Source of the DNA: CAWDZK01 sp963726615
GTDB lineage: Bacteria; Actinomycetota; Actinomycetes; JACCUZ01
DNA length: 64,000 nt
Direction of reading: 5' to 3'
Assembly (NCBI GenBank): GCA_963726615.1
Contig: CAVSCX010000006.1
Location: 248,001-312,000, forward strand
Shown here: positions 25,392 to 32,373 of the stretch, piece after piece
Layout of the letters: every line of letters starts with the position of its first letter
Position numbering within the stretch: position 1 is the stretch's first letter
Position numbers and translations under genes: made by a program
The notes under the pieces: model-generated
The model's database searches: none
Seen by the model: only the letters and a program-made list of their open reading frames with translations
What the model was told of the DNA's origin: nothing

Positions 25392-25413
25392 TAGGATTCG
25401 AACACACGTTCGA
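25392..25413 (+). promoter_or_regulatory. -10 box and SOS (LexA) box of the DUF222/HNH gene
   Basis: TAGGAT (25392-25397) is immediately followed by TCGAACACACGTTCGA (25398-25413), a perfect match to the actinobacterial LexA site TCGAAC-N4-GTTCGA. Bound LexA would cover the transcription start about 20-35 nt before the ATG at 25432. Mycobacterial 13E12-family genes are known members of the LexA regulon. Confidence 0.85.
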
Positions 25414-25431
25414 GTCCGAGGGGTGGTCGGG

Positions 25432-26901
25432 ATGCGTGAGGTGGACGGGTCGTTGCTGGACCGGGTGCTGCCTGTCGACCCGGACGCCGAGCACTGGGAG
25501 GCGATCCTCGACGCGGTGGTCGCCCACGGGCCGATGCCGATCGACGAGGCCACGCCGGTCGGCCCCGACACCGGCGACGACCTCGCCGGGGCGCTCGACG
25601 GGGCCTGGCCGCCGCTGGGGATGCTGGACCAGGTCGAGCCCGGGCCGTTGCTGGCCGCGCTGCTGGCCGAGACGGACCTGAGCTCGTGCAGCGACGCGGA
25701 CCTGGTGGGCGCGGTACGGGCCGCGTACCGGCTGCAGGGCTGGGCCGCCGCAGTCGAGGCCGAGGCGACCACGGCGCTGGTGCGCCGGTGCGCGAGGTGG
25801 CGCGGAGTCGTCCCCGGGGGAGAGCAGGTGCCGGACGAGTCGGTGTCTGCGCAGCTGATGGCCGCCACCGAGGTCGGGTGCGCGCTGGACCTGGCGCCGC
25901 AGACCGCACGAGCCAAGGTCGAGCTGGCCGGGGAGCTGCGGCGGCTGCCGGCCACCCGGGCCGCGCTGGCCGCCGGGGTGCTGGACGTGCCCAAGGCGCG
26001 GATGCTTGTCGAGGAGCTGCGTCTGCTCGACGACGGACCCGCCCGGGTGGTCGAGGCCCGGGTGGTGGCTGCCGCCGCCGGCCGGACCAGGTCGCAGCTG
26101 GCCGGCCGGGTCCGCCGCGCGGTGCTCGCGGTCGACCCGACCGCCACCGACGCCCGGCAGCAGCGGGCCGCACAGGAGCGTCGGGTCGAGGTGTTCCCGC
26201 TCTCCGACGGGATGGCCGGGCTGACCTACTTCGACACCGCGGACCGGGTGCAGGCCGTGTACGTGTGGCTGACCGGGCGCGCCGCGGCCGCGAAGGGCCG
26301 GGCCGGCACCGATGACCGCACCGCCGACCAGGTGCGCGCCGACGTCCTGGGCGACCTCGGCGTGCGGGGACTGGCGACCGAGGACCTGCCGGTGCGCCAC
26401 GGTCGCCGGCCGCAGATCCAGGTGACCGTCGCCCTGACCACCCTGCTCGGCCTGGACGACAGGCCCGGTGAGCTCGCCGGCTACGGGCCGATCACCGCCC
26501 AGACCGCGCGGCGCATCGCCGCCGACGGCGTCTGGCGGCGGCTGCTGACCGACCCGCGGACCGGCCGGTTCGACGAGCTGTCCGTCGACACCTACCAACC
26601 GCCCCAGGACCTGGCCGACCACGTCATCGCCCGGGACCGGACCTGCCGGTCGCCGGGCTGCCGGGCACCGGCCGACCGCTGCGACCTCGACCACCGCGAC
26701 CCCTACCCGCGAGGCCCCACCTCGGCGGGCAACCTCGAGCCCCGCTGCCGCAGCCACCACCAGGTCAAGACCCATACCGACACCGCAGTCGTCACCGACG
26801 GCCACGGCGGCACCCACCTCACCCTGCCGTCCGGACGCACCTACCACCGCCCCGCCGACCCCGTGCAGGACGACCTGCTCAGCGGACCCCCGCCCTGCTG
26901 A
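25432..26901 (+). CDS. DUF222/13E12-family HNH endonuclease
   Basis: 489 residues. The DUF222 domain covers about 1-330, with a long Ala/Arg/Leu-rich helical part. The C-terminal HNH domain (about 400-450) shows CRSPGCRAPADRCDLDHRDP, then PTSAGNLEPRCRSHHQVKTH, containing the paired cysteines and the D-H...N...H catalytic set. These proteins are widespread repeat-family genes in actinobacteria, sometimes linked to intein- or mobile-like spread, with an unproven nuclease function. The ATG at 25432 follows the SOS box by 18 nt, and a longer upstream frame would read through the operator. It would be induced by DNA damage. Confidence 0.9.
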   Translation: MREVDGSLLDRVLPVDPDAEHWEAILDAVVAHGPMPIDEATPVGPDTGDDLAGALDGAWPPLGMLDQVEPGPLLAALLAETDLSSCSDADLVGAVRAAYRLQGWAAAVEAEATTALVRRCARWRGVVPGGEQVPDESVSAQLMAATEVGCALDLAPQTARAKVELAGELRRLPATRAALAAGVLDVPKARMLVEELRLLDDGPARVVEARVVAAAAGRTRSQLAGRVRRAVLAVDPTATDARQQRAAQERRVEVFPLSDGMAGLTYFDTADRVQAVYVWLTGRAAAAKGRAGTDDRTADQVRADVLGDLGVRGLATEDLPVRHGRRPQIQVTVALTTLLGLDDRPGELAGYGPITAQTARRIAADGVWRRLLTDPRTGRFDELSVDTYQPPQDLADHVIARDRTCRSPGCRAPADRCDLDHRDPYPRGPTSAGNLEPRCRSHHQVKTHTDTAVVTDGHGGTHLTLPSGRTYHRPADPVQDDLLSGPPPC

Positions 26902-26943
26902 ACGGCTCCGCGGATCGGTGACGACGGGAGCCCAGCGCGCAGG

Positions 26944-28017
26944 TCAGCCGCGGGGGAGGGCCTGGGTGAGGTCGGCCCACAGGTCGTCGACGTCCTCGAT
27001 GCCCACCGACAGCCGCAGCAGCGTCTCGGGGACCACGGTGCTCTCCCCGGCCCACCTGCGGCGGCGCTCCAGCGACGACTCGACCCCGCCGAGACTGGTC
27101 GCGTGCACCCAGACCTCGGTCGACTCGCAGACCAGCTCGACGGCCTGCGGGGCGGCCGACAGCTCGATCGACACCATGGCGCCGAGCCCCGGGTAGTGCA
27201 CCGACACCACGCCCGGGTGCGCCGCCAGGCGGGTCGCCAGCTCGGCGGCGTTCGCCGAGGCCCGCTCCATCCGCAGGTGCAGGGTCCGCAGCCCGCGCAG
27301 CGCCAGCCACGCCTCGAACGTGCCGGGGATCGCGCCGAGCACGGAGCGCACCTCGACGAGACGGCTGGCCACGTCTGCGTCGCGGGCGACAGCGAGGCCG
27401 AGAAGGACGTCCGTGTGCCCTGACAGGTACTTCGTGGCGCTGTGCACGACCACGTCGGCGCCCTGGTCCAGCGGCTGCTGCAGCACCGGGGTCGCGAACG
27501 TGCTGTCGACGGCCAGGACCGCCCCGGCCGCCGCGCACCGGCGGGCCAGCGCCGCGATGTCGACGACCTTCAGCATCGGGTTCGTGGGGCTCTCGGCCCA
27601 GACCAGGTCGGCGCCCTGCACGGCCTCTGCCGCCGCTGCGGCGTCGGTCAGGTCGGCGCGACGCACCGTCAGCCTTCCCTGCGACTCCATCCGCTGCAGG
27701 ACGGAGAGCGAGCCGTAGTAGGCGTCCGGCGGAGCGACGACGACGCCGCCCGGTGGTACCAGCTCGAGCACGGCCGACACGGCCGCGATGCCCGAGGCGT
27801 ATGACGTCGCGACGCCGCCCTCCAGCGCGCCGACGGCGCTCTCCAGCATCTCCCACGTCGGGTTGCCGTAGCGGCCGTACCCGATGTCGCCGCCCGCGTG
27901 GTAGGTCGAGGCCAGCACAAGGGGAGGGTTGAGCGGGCCGTCGGGCATCCGCGGCGGCCGGCCGGCCGAGACCGCGACCGTGGCAGGGGCCAGTGACGAC
28001 TCGCGCGAAGGGGGCAT
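26944..28017 (-). CDS. Cys/Met-metabolism PLP enzyme (cystathionine gamma-synthase/lyase type)
   Basis: 357 residues, fold-type I transsulfuration family. YGRYGNPTWEMLESA near the N-terminus, substrate/PLP contacts in ESPTNPMLKVVDI, Asp in VDSTFATPVLQQPL, and the PLP lysine in HSATKYLSGHTD (about Lys196). It is slightly short compared with MetB (about 380), lacking N-terminal residues. It could be a cystathionine gamma-lyase/synthase or methionine gamma-lyase; sequence alone does not decide. The ATG at 28017 is preceded on its strand by TTTACT 7 nt upstream. Divergent from ddl with a 52-nt gap. Confidence 0.85.
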   Translation of the reverse strand: MPPSRESSLAPATVAVSAGRPPRMPDGPLNPPLVLASTYHAGGDIGYGRYGNPTWEMLESAVGALEGGVATSYASGIAAVSAVLELVPPGGVVVAPPDAYYGSLSVLQRMESQGRLTVRRADLTDAAAAAEAVQGADLVWAESPTNPMLKVVDIAALARRCAAAGAVLAVDSTFATPVLQQPLDQGADVVVHSATKYLSGHTDVLLGLAVARDADVASRLVEVRSVLGAIPGTFEAWLALRGLRTLHLRMERASANAAELATRLAAHPGVVSVHYPGLGAMVSIELSAAPQAVELVCESTEVWVHATSLGGVESSLERRRRWAGESTVVPETLLRLSVGIEDVDDLWADLTQALPRG

Positions 28018-28069
28018 GTCGAGGAGTAAACAGGTCGCGCGCAGGCCCCTGGGTACCGTTGGGACAACC

Positions 28070-29203
28070 ATGACCGAGCCCACCCCTGCCCGTCCCCGCC
28101 GGAAGCCCCGCGTCGCCGTCGTGTTCGGCGGCCGCAGCACGGAGCACGCCGTCTCGTGCGTGTCGGCCGGCAGCGTGCTCAGCGCCATCGACCGCGATGT
28201 CTACGACGTCCTCCCGGTCGGCATCTCGCACGAAGGGCGCTGGGTCCTCGCCGCCGACGAGCCGGAGCGCCTGGCCATCACCGGCGACAAGCTGCCGGAG
28301 GTCGAGGCGACCGGGGCTGCGCTCGTCCTCGCCGGCGACCCGACCAGGACCGGGCTGACCGTCTACGAACCGGGCCGGGTGCCGGAGGAGATCGGCGCCG
28401 TCGACGTGGTGCTCCCGCTGCTGCACGGGCCCTACGGCGAGGACGGCACCCTGCAGGGGCTGCTCGAGCTGGCCGGGGTGCCCTACGTGGGCTCCGGGGT
28501 CTTCGCGTCTGCAGCGTCGATGGACAAGGGGCACATGAAGACGCTGCTCCGCGGCGCGGGGCTGCCGGTGGGGCCCTACGCCGTCGTGACCCCACGGGCC
28601 TGGGCCACCGCCCCGGCGGCGGTCCGGGACACCGTCGCTGCGCTGGGATACCCGTGCTTCGTCAAGCCGGCCCGGGCCGGCAGCAGTGTCGGCATCACCA
28701 AGGTGCACGGGCCGGAGGGGCTGGACGACGCGATGGAGACCGCTCGGAGCCACGACCCGCGGGTCGTGGTCGAGGGCATGCTCGAGGGCCGCGAGATCGA
28801 GTGCGGGGTCCTCGAAGGCGTGGGCGGCGCCGCGGCCGAGGCGAGCGTCCCGGGCGAGATCGTCGTCGGCGGCGGCCACGAGTTCTACGACTTCGCAGCC
28901 AAGTACCTCCCGGACGAGGGCACCGACCTCGTCGTGCCCGCCGACCTGCCGGCCGCGACCGTCGCCGAGGTGCAGCGTCTGGCCGTGCAGGCCTTCGAGG
29001 CGCTGGCCTGCGAGGGCCTTGCGCGGGTCGACTTCTTCCTCACGGCAGACGGGCTCGTGGTCAACGAGGTCAACACGATGCCCGGCTTCACCCCGGTGTC
29101 GATGTTCCCGCTGATGTGGAAGGCCTCCGGGCTCGACTACCCCGCGCTGGTCGACCGGCTGGTGCAGACCGCGCTCGCCCGCGACCCCGGCCTCTTGCGC
29201 TGA
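28070..29203 (+). CDS. ddl: D-alanine--D-alanine ligase
   Basis: 377 residues, ATP-grasp. VAVVFGGRSTEHAVSCVSA at the N-terminus, PLLHGPYGEDGTLQGLLEL, the lysine in CFVKPARAGSSVGITKV, the omega loop region EFYDFAAKYLPDEGTD (the tyrosine favours D-Ala over D-Lac), and metal ligands in VNEVNTMPGFTPVSMFP. It supplies D-Ala-D-Ala for peptidoglycan. The ATG at 28070 was chosen from the family N-terminus; TACCGT at 28054-28059 may be its -10 box, giving a very short leader. Confidence 0.96.
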   Translation: MTEPTPARPRRKPRVAVVFGGRSTEHAVSCVSAGSVLSAIDRDVYDVLPVGISHEGRWVLAADEPERLAITGDKLPEVEATGAALVLAGDPTRTGLTVYEPGRVPEEIGAVDVVLPLLHGPYGEDGTLQGLLELAGVPYVGSGVFASAASMDKGHMKTLLRGAGLPVGPYAVVTPRAWATAPAAVRDTVAALGYPCFVKPARAGSSVGITKVHGPEGLDDAMETARSHDPRVVVEGMLEGREIECGVLEGVGGAAAEASVPGEIVVGGGHEFYDFAAKYLPDEGTDLVVPADLPAATVAEVQRLAVQAFEALACEGLARVDFFLTADGLVVNEVNTMPGFTPVSMFPLMWKASGLDYPALVDRLVQTALARDPGLLR

Positions 29204-29207
29204 GTTG

Positions 29208-29672
29208 TCAGCGCGTCGGCATCGACGTCACTGCGGCCGCGAGGTCGACAAGCGGCGCGGTGGCCGACGCGCGGTCGACCGACGAGGGCACCCGGACCTG
29301 CACGTAGGTCCCGCGACCGGTCGCGGTGAACACGTAGGACCGCGACGTCTCCTCGAGGAACCAGCCGACCCCGTCCACCTCGACGAGCTCGGACGTCGCC
29401 GCCAGCCCCTCCGGGCGGGCGACGCCGCACCGGAGCACCACCGCCGGCGAGCCCCACGCCGCGGTGCGCCGCGACGACGGGGTCACCTCGCGGGCGTCGC
29501 GACCGTCCACCTGCGACGGCAGGGCCGCGTGCAGCCCGCCGCACCCTGCCGCCGGGCCGGTCGGAACCGGGACGCGCAGCGACGGCTCGGACGAGCAGCC
29601 CGCGACCAGGGCCGCCAGCAGCAGCCCGACATGCCACGAGCGCCCCCGACACGCCGGGGGAACGGGTCCCAT
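29208..29672 (-). CDS. DUF3515-family lipoprotein
   Basis: 154 residues. The signal peptide ends with lipobox LVAGC (Cys26), so it should be membrane-anchored. The mature domain follows the DUF3515 pattern: HAALPSQVDGRDAR, AWGSPAVVLRCGVARPEG, and VDGVGWFLEE. Two cysteines (about 44 and 82) may form a disulfide. It is conserved between ddl and thiL in actinobacteria, function unknown. The ATG at 29672 falls in the loop of a long palindrome (29637-29694) and no ribosome site is visible, so the palindrome supplies the first 12 codons and the start region. Confidence 0.8.
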   Translation of the reverse strand: MGPVPPACRGRSWHVGLLLAALVAGCSSEPSLRVPVPTGPAAGCGGLHAALPSQVDGRDAREVTPSSRRTAAWGSPAVVLRCGVARPEGLAATSELVEVDGVGWFLEETSRSYVFTATGRGTYVQVRVPSSVDRASATAPLVDLAAAVTSMPTR

Positions 29673-29694
29673 GCCGGCGTGTCGGGAGCGCTCG
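29637..29694. repeat. Palindrome with GACACGCCGG core (copy A)
   Basis: A 21-bp stem (29637-29657 with 29674-29694, one mismatch) and 16-nt loop. The arms contain CCCGACACGCCGG. It shares the GACACGCCG core with palindromes at 48990-49057 and 61377-61441. It overlaps the 5' end of the DUF3515 lipoprotein gene. Confidence 0.75.
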
Positions 29695-29709
29695 CGAAGG
29701 AGAGGTGGC

Positions 29710-29946
29710 CTAGAGGTGGACGACGGGGCAGGTCAGCGTCCGGGTGATGCCGTCGACGCTCTGCACCCGGGCGACGACCATCTTGCCGAGCTCGTCGACG
29801 TTCTTGGCCTCGGCGCGGACGATGACGTCGTACGGTCCCGTGACGTCCTCGGCCTGCGTGACGCCCTTGAGGTTCGCGATCTCGCGGGCGACGGCGGCGG
29901 CCTTGCCGACCTCGGTCTGGATCAGGATGTAGGCCTGGACGACCAT
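29710..29946 (-). CDS. Stand-alone Lrp/AsnC ligand-binding (RAM) domain protein
   Basis: 78 residues with only the RAM effector domain of Lrp regulators: MVVQAYILIQTEVGKA, KGVTQAEDVTGPYDVIVRA, and VQSVDGITRTLTCPVV. It has no DNA-binding HTH, so it would act as an amino-acid-binding partner of full-length Lrp proteins or by itself. The ATG at 29946 has GGAAGGGG upstream. Such genes sit next to thiL in many actinobacteria. It is divergent from thiL. Confidence 0.88.
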   Translation of the reverse strand: MVVQAYILIQTEVGKAAAVAREIANLKGVTQAEDVTGPYDVIVRAEAKNVDELGKMVVARVQSVDGITRTLTCPVVHL

Positions 29947-30038
29947 CGGGGCCCCTTCCTTCGTAGAGTCTGGCGGTCGCGTGCGTCGCCGGGAGGGGCG
30001 TCGCTCGCGAGCGAACCTACCGGAAGGGGAGACGAGCC

Positions 30039-30134
30039 ATGGCGGCCCCCGTGACTGGCCCGACTCAGGATCCCGGAGACGGCAGCGGCGTCCGTGCCGA
30101 CGGCACCGCACGGAACCGGGCGAGCGGCGCGTGA
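30039..30134 (+). CDS. Small ORF coupled to thiL
   Basis: A 31-codon ORF (begins MAAPVTGPTQDPGDG) with a very strong ribosome site GGAAGGGGAG (30022-30031) 7 nt before its ATG. Its TGA overlaps the thiL start as GTGA. thiL itself has no ribosome site in front of its GTG, so translation of thiL probably depends on this ORF. The product is Gly/Ala/Arg-rich with no recognised domain. It could also be the real N-terminus of nothing more than a coupling leader. Confidence 0.5.
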   Translation: MAAPVTGPTQDPGDGSGVRADGTARNRASGA

Positions 30135-31072
30135 CCGGCACCGTCGGCGACCTCGGCGAGCTGGCCCTCGTCGCGGCAATCACCGGGCGGCTCGGGGGCA
30201 GCGCCTCGCTGCTGCTCGGCCCCGGTGACGATGCTGCCGTCGTCGCCGCATCCGACGGCCGGGTGGTCGTGACCACCGACGTGCTCGTCGAGGGTCGGCA
30301 CTTCAAGCGGGACTGGTCCAGTGGCGCTGACGTCGGCGTGCGGGCGGCGGCGGCGAGCCTTGCCGACGTCGCGGCGATGGGTGCCGTGCCGACAGCACTT
30401 GTCGTCGGGCTCGCCGTCCCGGCGGACCTTCCGTCGCAGTGGGTGCTCGAGCTCGCCGACGGGCTGGCCGAGGAGTCAGGGCGCGCTGGGGCCTCGGTGG
30501 CGGGCGGCGACCTGGTCCGCGGCGACGCGGTCACCATCGCGGTCACGGCCCTGGGCAGCCTGGAGGGGCGCGACCCGGTCACCCGCAGCGCCGCCCGCCC
30601 CGGCGACCTCGTCGCGGTCGCCGGTCGTCTCGGCTGGTCCGCGGGCGGCTTCGCGGTGCTGTCCCGCGGGTTCCGCTCGCCGCGATCGCTCGTGGACGCC
30701 TTCCGGCGCCCCGCGCCGCCGTACGCCGAGGGCCCTCGTGCCGCCGGGCTCGGCGCCACGGCGATGGTCGACGTCAGCGACGGCCTGGTCAGCGACCTGG
30801 GCCATGTCGCGCGGGCCAGCGGGGTGGCGATCCGGCTCGAGACCGACGCGTTCCACGTCCCCCAGGAGTTCCTCGACACCTCCCGGGCGCTCAACGCCGA
30901 CCCGATGCAGTGGCTGCTGACCGGTGGCGAGGACCATGCGCTCGCCGCGACCTTCCCGCCCGACGTCGACCTGCCGATGGCCTGGAGCGTGGTCGGGCGG
31001 GTGGAGGCCGGCGAGGGCGTGCTCGTCGACGGGGCGCCCTTCGACGGTCCGGGCGGCTGGCGGTCGTTCTGA
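30131..31072 (+). CDS. thiL: Thiamine-monophosphate kinase
   Basis: 313 residues of the PurM/HypE/ThiL ATP-binding fold. GPGDDAAVVAA (about 32-42), DVLVEGRHFKRDW (metal/substrate), SLADVAAMGA, ASVAGGDLVRGD and the C-terminal MVDVSDGLVSDLGH are all present. It phosphorylates thiamine monophosphate to the active cofactor. The GTG at 30131 overlaps the stop of a small upstream ORF (GTGA), and the stop overlaps the next ATG. Confidence 0.94.
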   Translation: MTGTVGDLGELALVAAITGRLGGSASLLLGPGDDAAVVAASDGRVVVTTDVLVEGRHFKRDWSSGADVGVRAAAASLADVAAMGAVPTALVVGLAVPADLPSQWVLELADGLAEESGRAGASVAGGDLVRGDAVTIAVTALGSLEGRDPVTRSAARPGDLVAVAGRLGWSAGGFAVLSRGFRSPRSLVDAFRRPAPPYAEGPRAAGLGATAMVDVSDGLVSDLGHVARASGVAIRLETDAFHVPQEFLDTSRALNADPMQWLLTGGEDHALAATFPPDVDLPMAWSVVGRVEAGEGVLVDGAPFDGPGGWRSF

Positions 31073-31980
31073 TGCCGCGGCGGATGACCGAGGAGGAGTG
31101 GCTGCCACGAGCCACCGTGCACGAGCGGCGGGTCGACGCCTGGGTGCGGCCGCACCTCGACCGGCGCCGCCGGGGGCAGAAGCACCCGGTCGAGGACTTC
31201 CTGTTCGACTACTACCACCTGTCACCGGCCGGCCTGCGGCGCTGGAGCCCCGGCGCCGGCGCCGAGCTGGCCGGTCCCGAGGCAGTGCGCCGGTACGCCG
31301 GGCTGGCGGACTGGCAGGTCACCGCGGACGGCGGTGGCGTGACCCCGGACCCTGACCGGCTGGCCCGGCACGGCGGGCGGCTCACCGACGTCCGTCGCCT
31401 CCTCCGGGCGACCGCCGGCCGGTCGCCGGCCTACGGCTGCTTCGGGCTGCACGAGTGGGCCATGGTCTACCGCCTGTCCCCGGACGCGGTGCGGCACGAG
31501 CAGCTGCCGCTGCGGCTGGGCGCCGACGGCACCGACGCCGTCGTCGAGGCGCACCCCCTGCGCTGCACCCACGTCGACGCCTACCGCTTCTTCACCGAGG
31601 CGGCGGCGCCACGGAACGCCACGGTGCCCACCCGGGCCGGGCAGGTGCGCGACGAGCAGCCCGGCTGCCTGCATGCCGGGATGGACCTGTACCGGTGGGC
31701 GGCGGTGTTCCTGCCCTTCGTGGCCGGCGAGCTCGTCGCCGACTGCTTCGCGCACGCCCGGGCGATCCGCGCCGTCGACATGCGCGCGTCGCCGTACGAC
31801 CTTGCCGGCGCCGGCTACCGACCGATCGCGGTCGAGACGCCGCAGGGGCGGGCGGAGTACGTCCGGCACCAACGGGTCTTCGCGGAGCGCGGGGCCCTGC
31901 TCCGGGCCCGGCTGCTCACCGCCCTGGACGCCATGGCACCTGACGCGGGCCGCAGCGCGGCGGTGGGGAGCGTCGGCTAG
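31072..31980 (+). CDS. Conserved actinobacterial protein, often labelled 3-methyladenine DNA glycosylase
   Basis: 302 residues. The N-terminal segment HERRVDAWVRPHLDRRRRG followed by KHPVEDFLFDYYHLSP is a hallmark of an actinobacteria-specific family. YGCFGLHEWAMVYRL and EQPGCLHAGMDLYRWA carry conserved His/Glu/Asp/Cys residues that suggest an enzyme or metal site. The glycosylase label in databases seems to come from an old annotation; the sequence shows no helix-hairpin-helix or AAG-type motif. It overlaps thiL by 1 nt start-to-stop and is convergent with rpmB, overlapping it by 4 nt. Confidence 0.7.
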   Translation: MPRRMTEEEWLPRATVHERRVDAWVRPHLDRRRRGQKHPVEDFLFDYYHLSPAGLRRWSPGAGAELAGPEAVRRYAGLADWQVTADGGGVTPDPDRLARHGGRLTDVRRLLRATAGRSPAYGCFGLHEWAMVYRLSPDAVRHEQLPLRLGADGTDAVVEAHPLRCTHVDAYRFFTEAAAPRNATVPTRAGQVRDEQPGCLHAGMDLYRWAAVFLPFVAGELVADCFAHARAIRAVDMRASPYDLAGAGYRPIAVETPQGRAEYVRHQRVFAERGALLRARLLTALDAMAPDAGRSAAVGSVG

Positions 31981-32162
31981 CGGGAGACCTTGCCCGCCTT
32001 GATGCACGAGGTGCAGACGTTGAGCTTCTTGGGGGTCTTGCCGACCATCGCCCGCACGGTCTGGATGTTGGGGTTCCAGCGGCGCTTCGTGCGCCGGTGC
32101 GAGTGCGAGATGCTGTGACCGAAGCCCGGACCCTTGCCGCAGACGTCGCAGTTGGCAGCCAC
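31977..32162 (-). CDS. rpmB: 50S ribosomal protein L28
   Basis: 61 residues from the GTG at 32162: MAANCDVCGKGPGFGHSIS, RTKRRWNPNIQTVRAMVG and NVCTSCIKAGKVSR. Two CxxC pairs mark the zinc-binding form. The GTG has GAGGAG 9 nt upstream; the in-frame TTG three codons earlier lies too close to that site. It is a single gene in opposite direction to its neighbours, the usual rpmB placement near recG. Confidence 0.96.
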   Translation of the reverse strand: MAANCDVCGKGPGFGHSISHSHRRTKRRWNPNIQTVRAMVGKTPKKLNVCTSCIKAGKVSR

Positions 32163-32360
32163 GGTGAACAACTCCTCGATGATCCACGACCGGTGTGATC
32201 GTCAGGTGGGCGCTCAGCCGCTCCGGCCGCCGCGCACAGTCAGGGGTGCCCGCTGATCGGGCAACCGCAGAAGGGTAACCGACCACCGTGTCGGGGCGCC
32301 AACCGAGAGGGGCCTCCGGCGTCGGCGGGCCACCGGACCGGCGCCGTCGCGGCGTCGCAC

Positions 32361-32366
32361 TAGATT
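32361..32366 (+). promoter_or_regulatory. Candidate leaderless -10 box of the fakA-like/recG operon
   Basis: TAGATT is 7 nt before the GTG at 32374, and no Shine-Dalgarno precedes the GTG. Same arrangement as at 5125, 8323, 41807 and 48679. Confidence 0.55.
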
Positions 32367-32373
32367 CTCGCCT

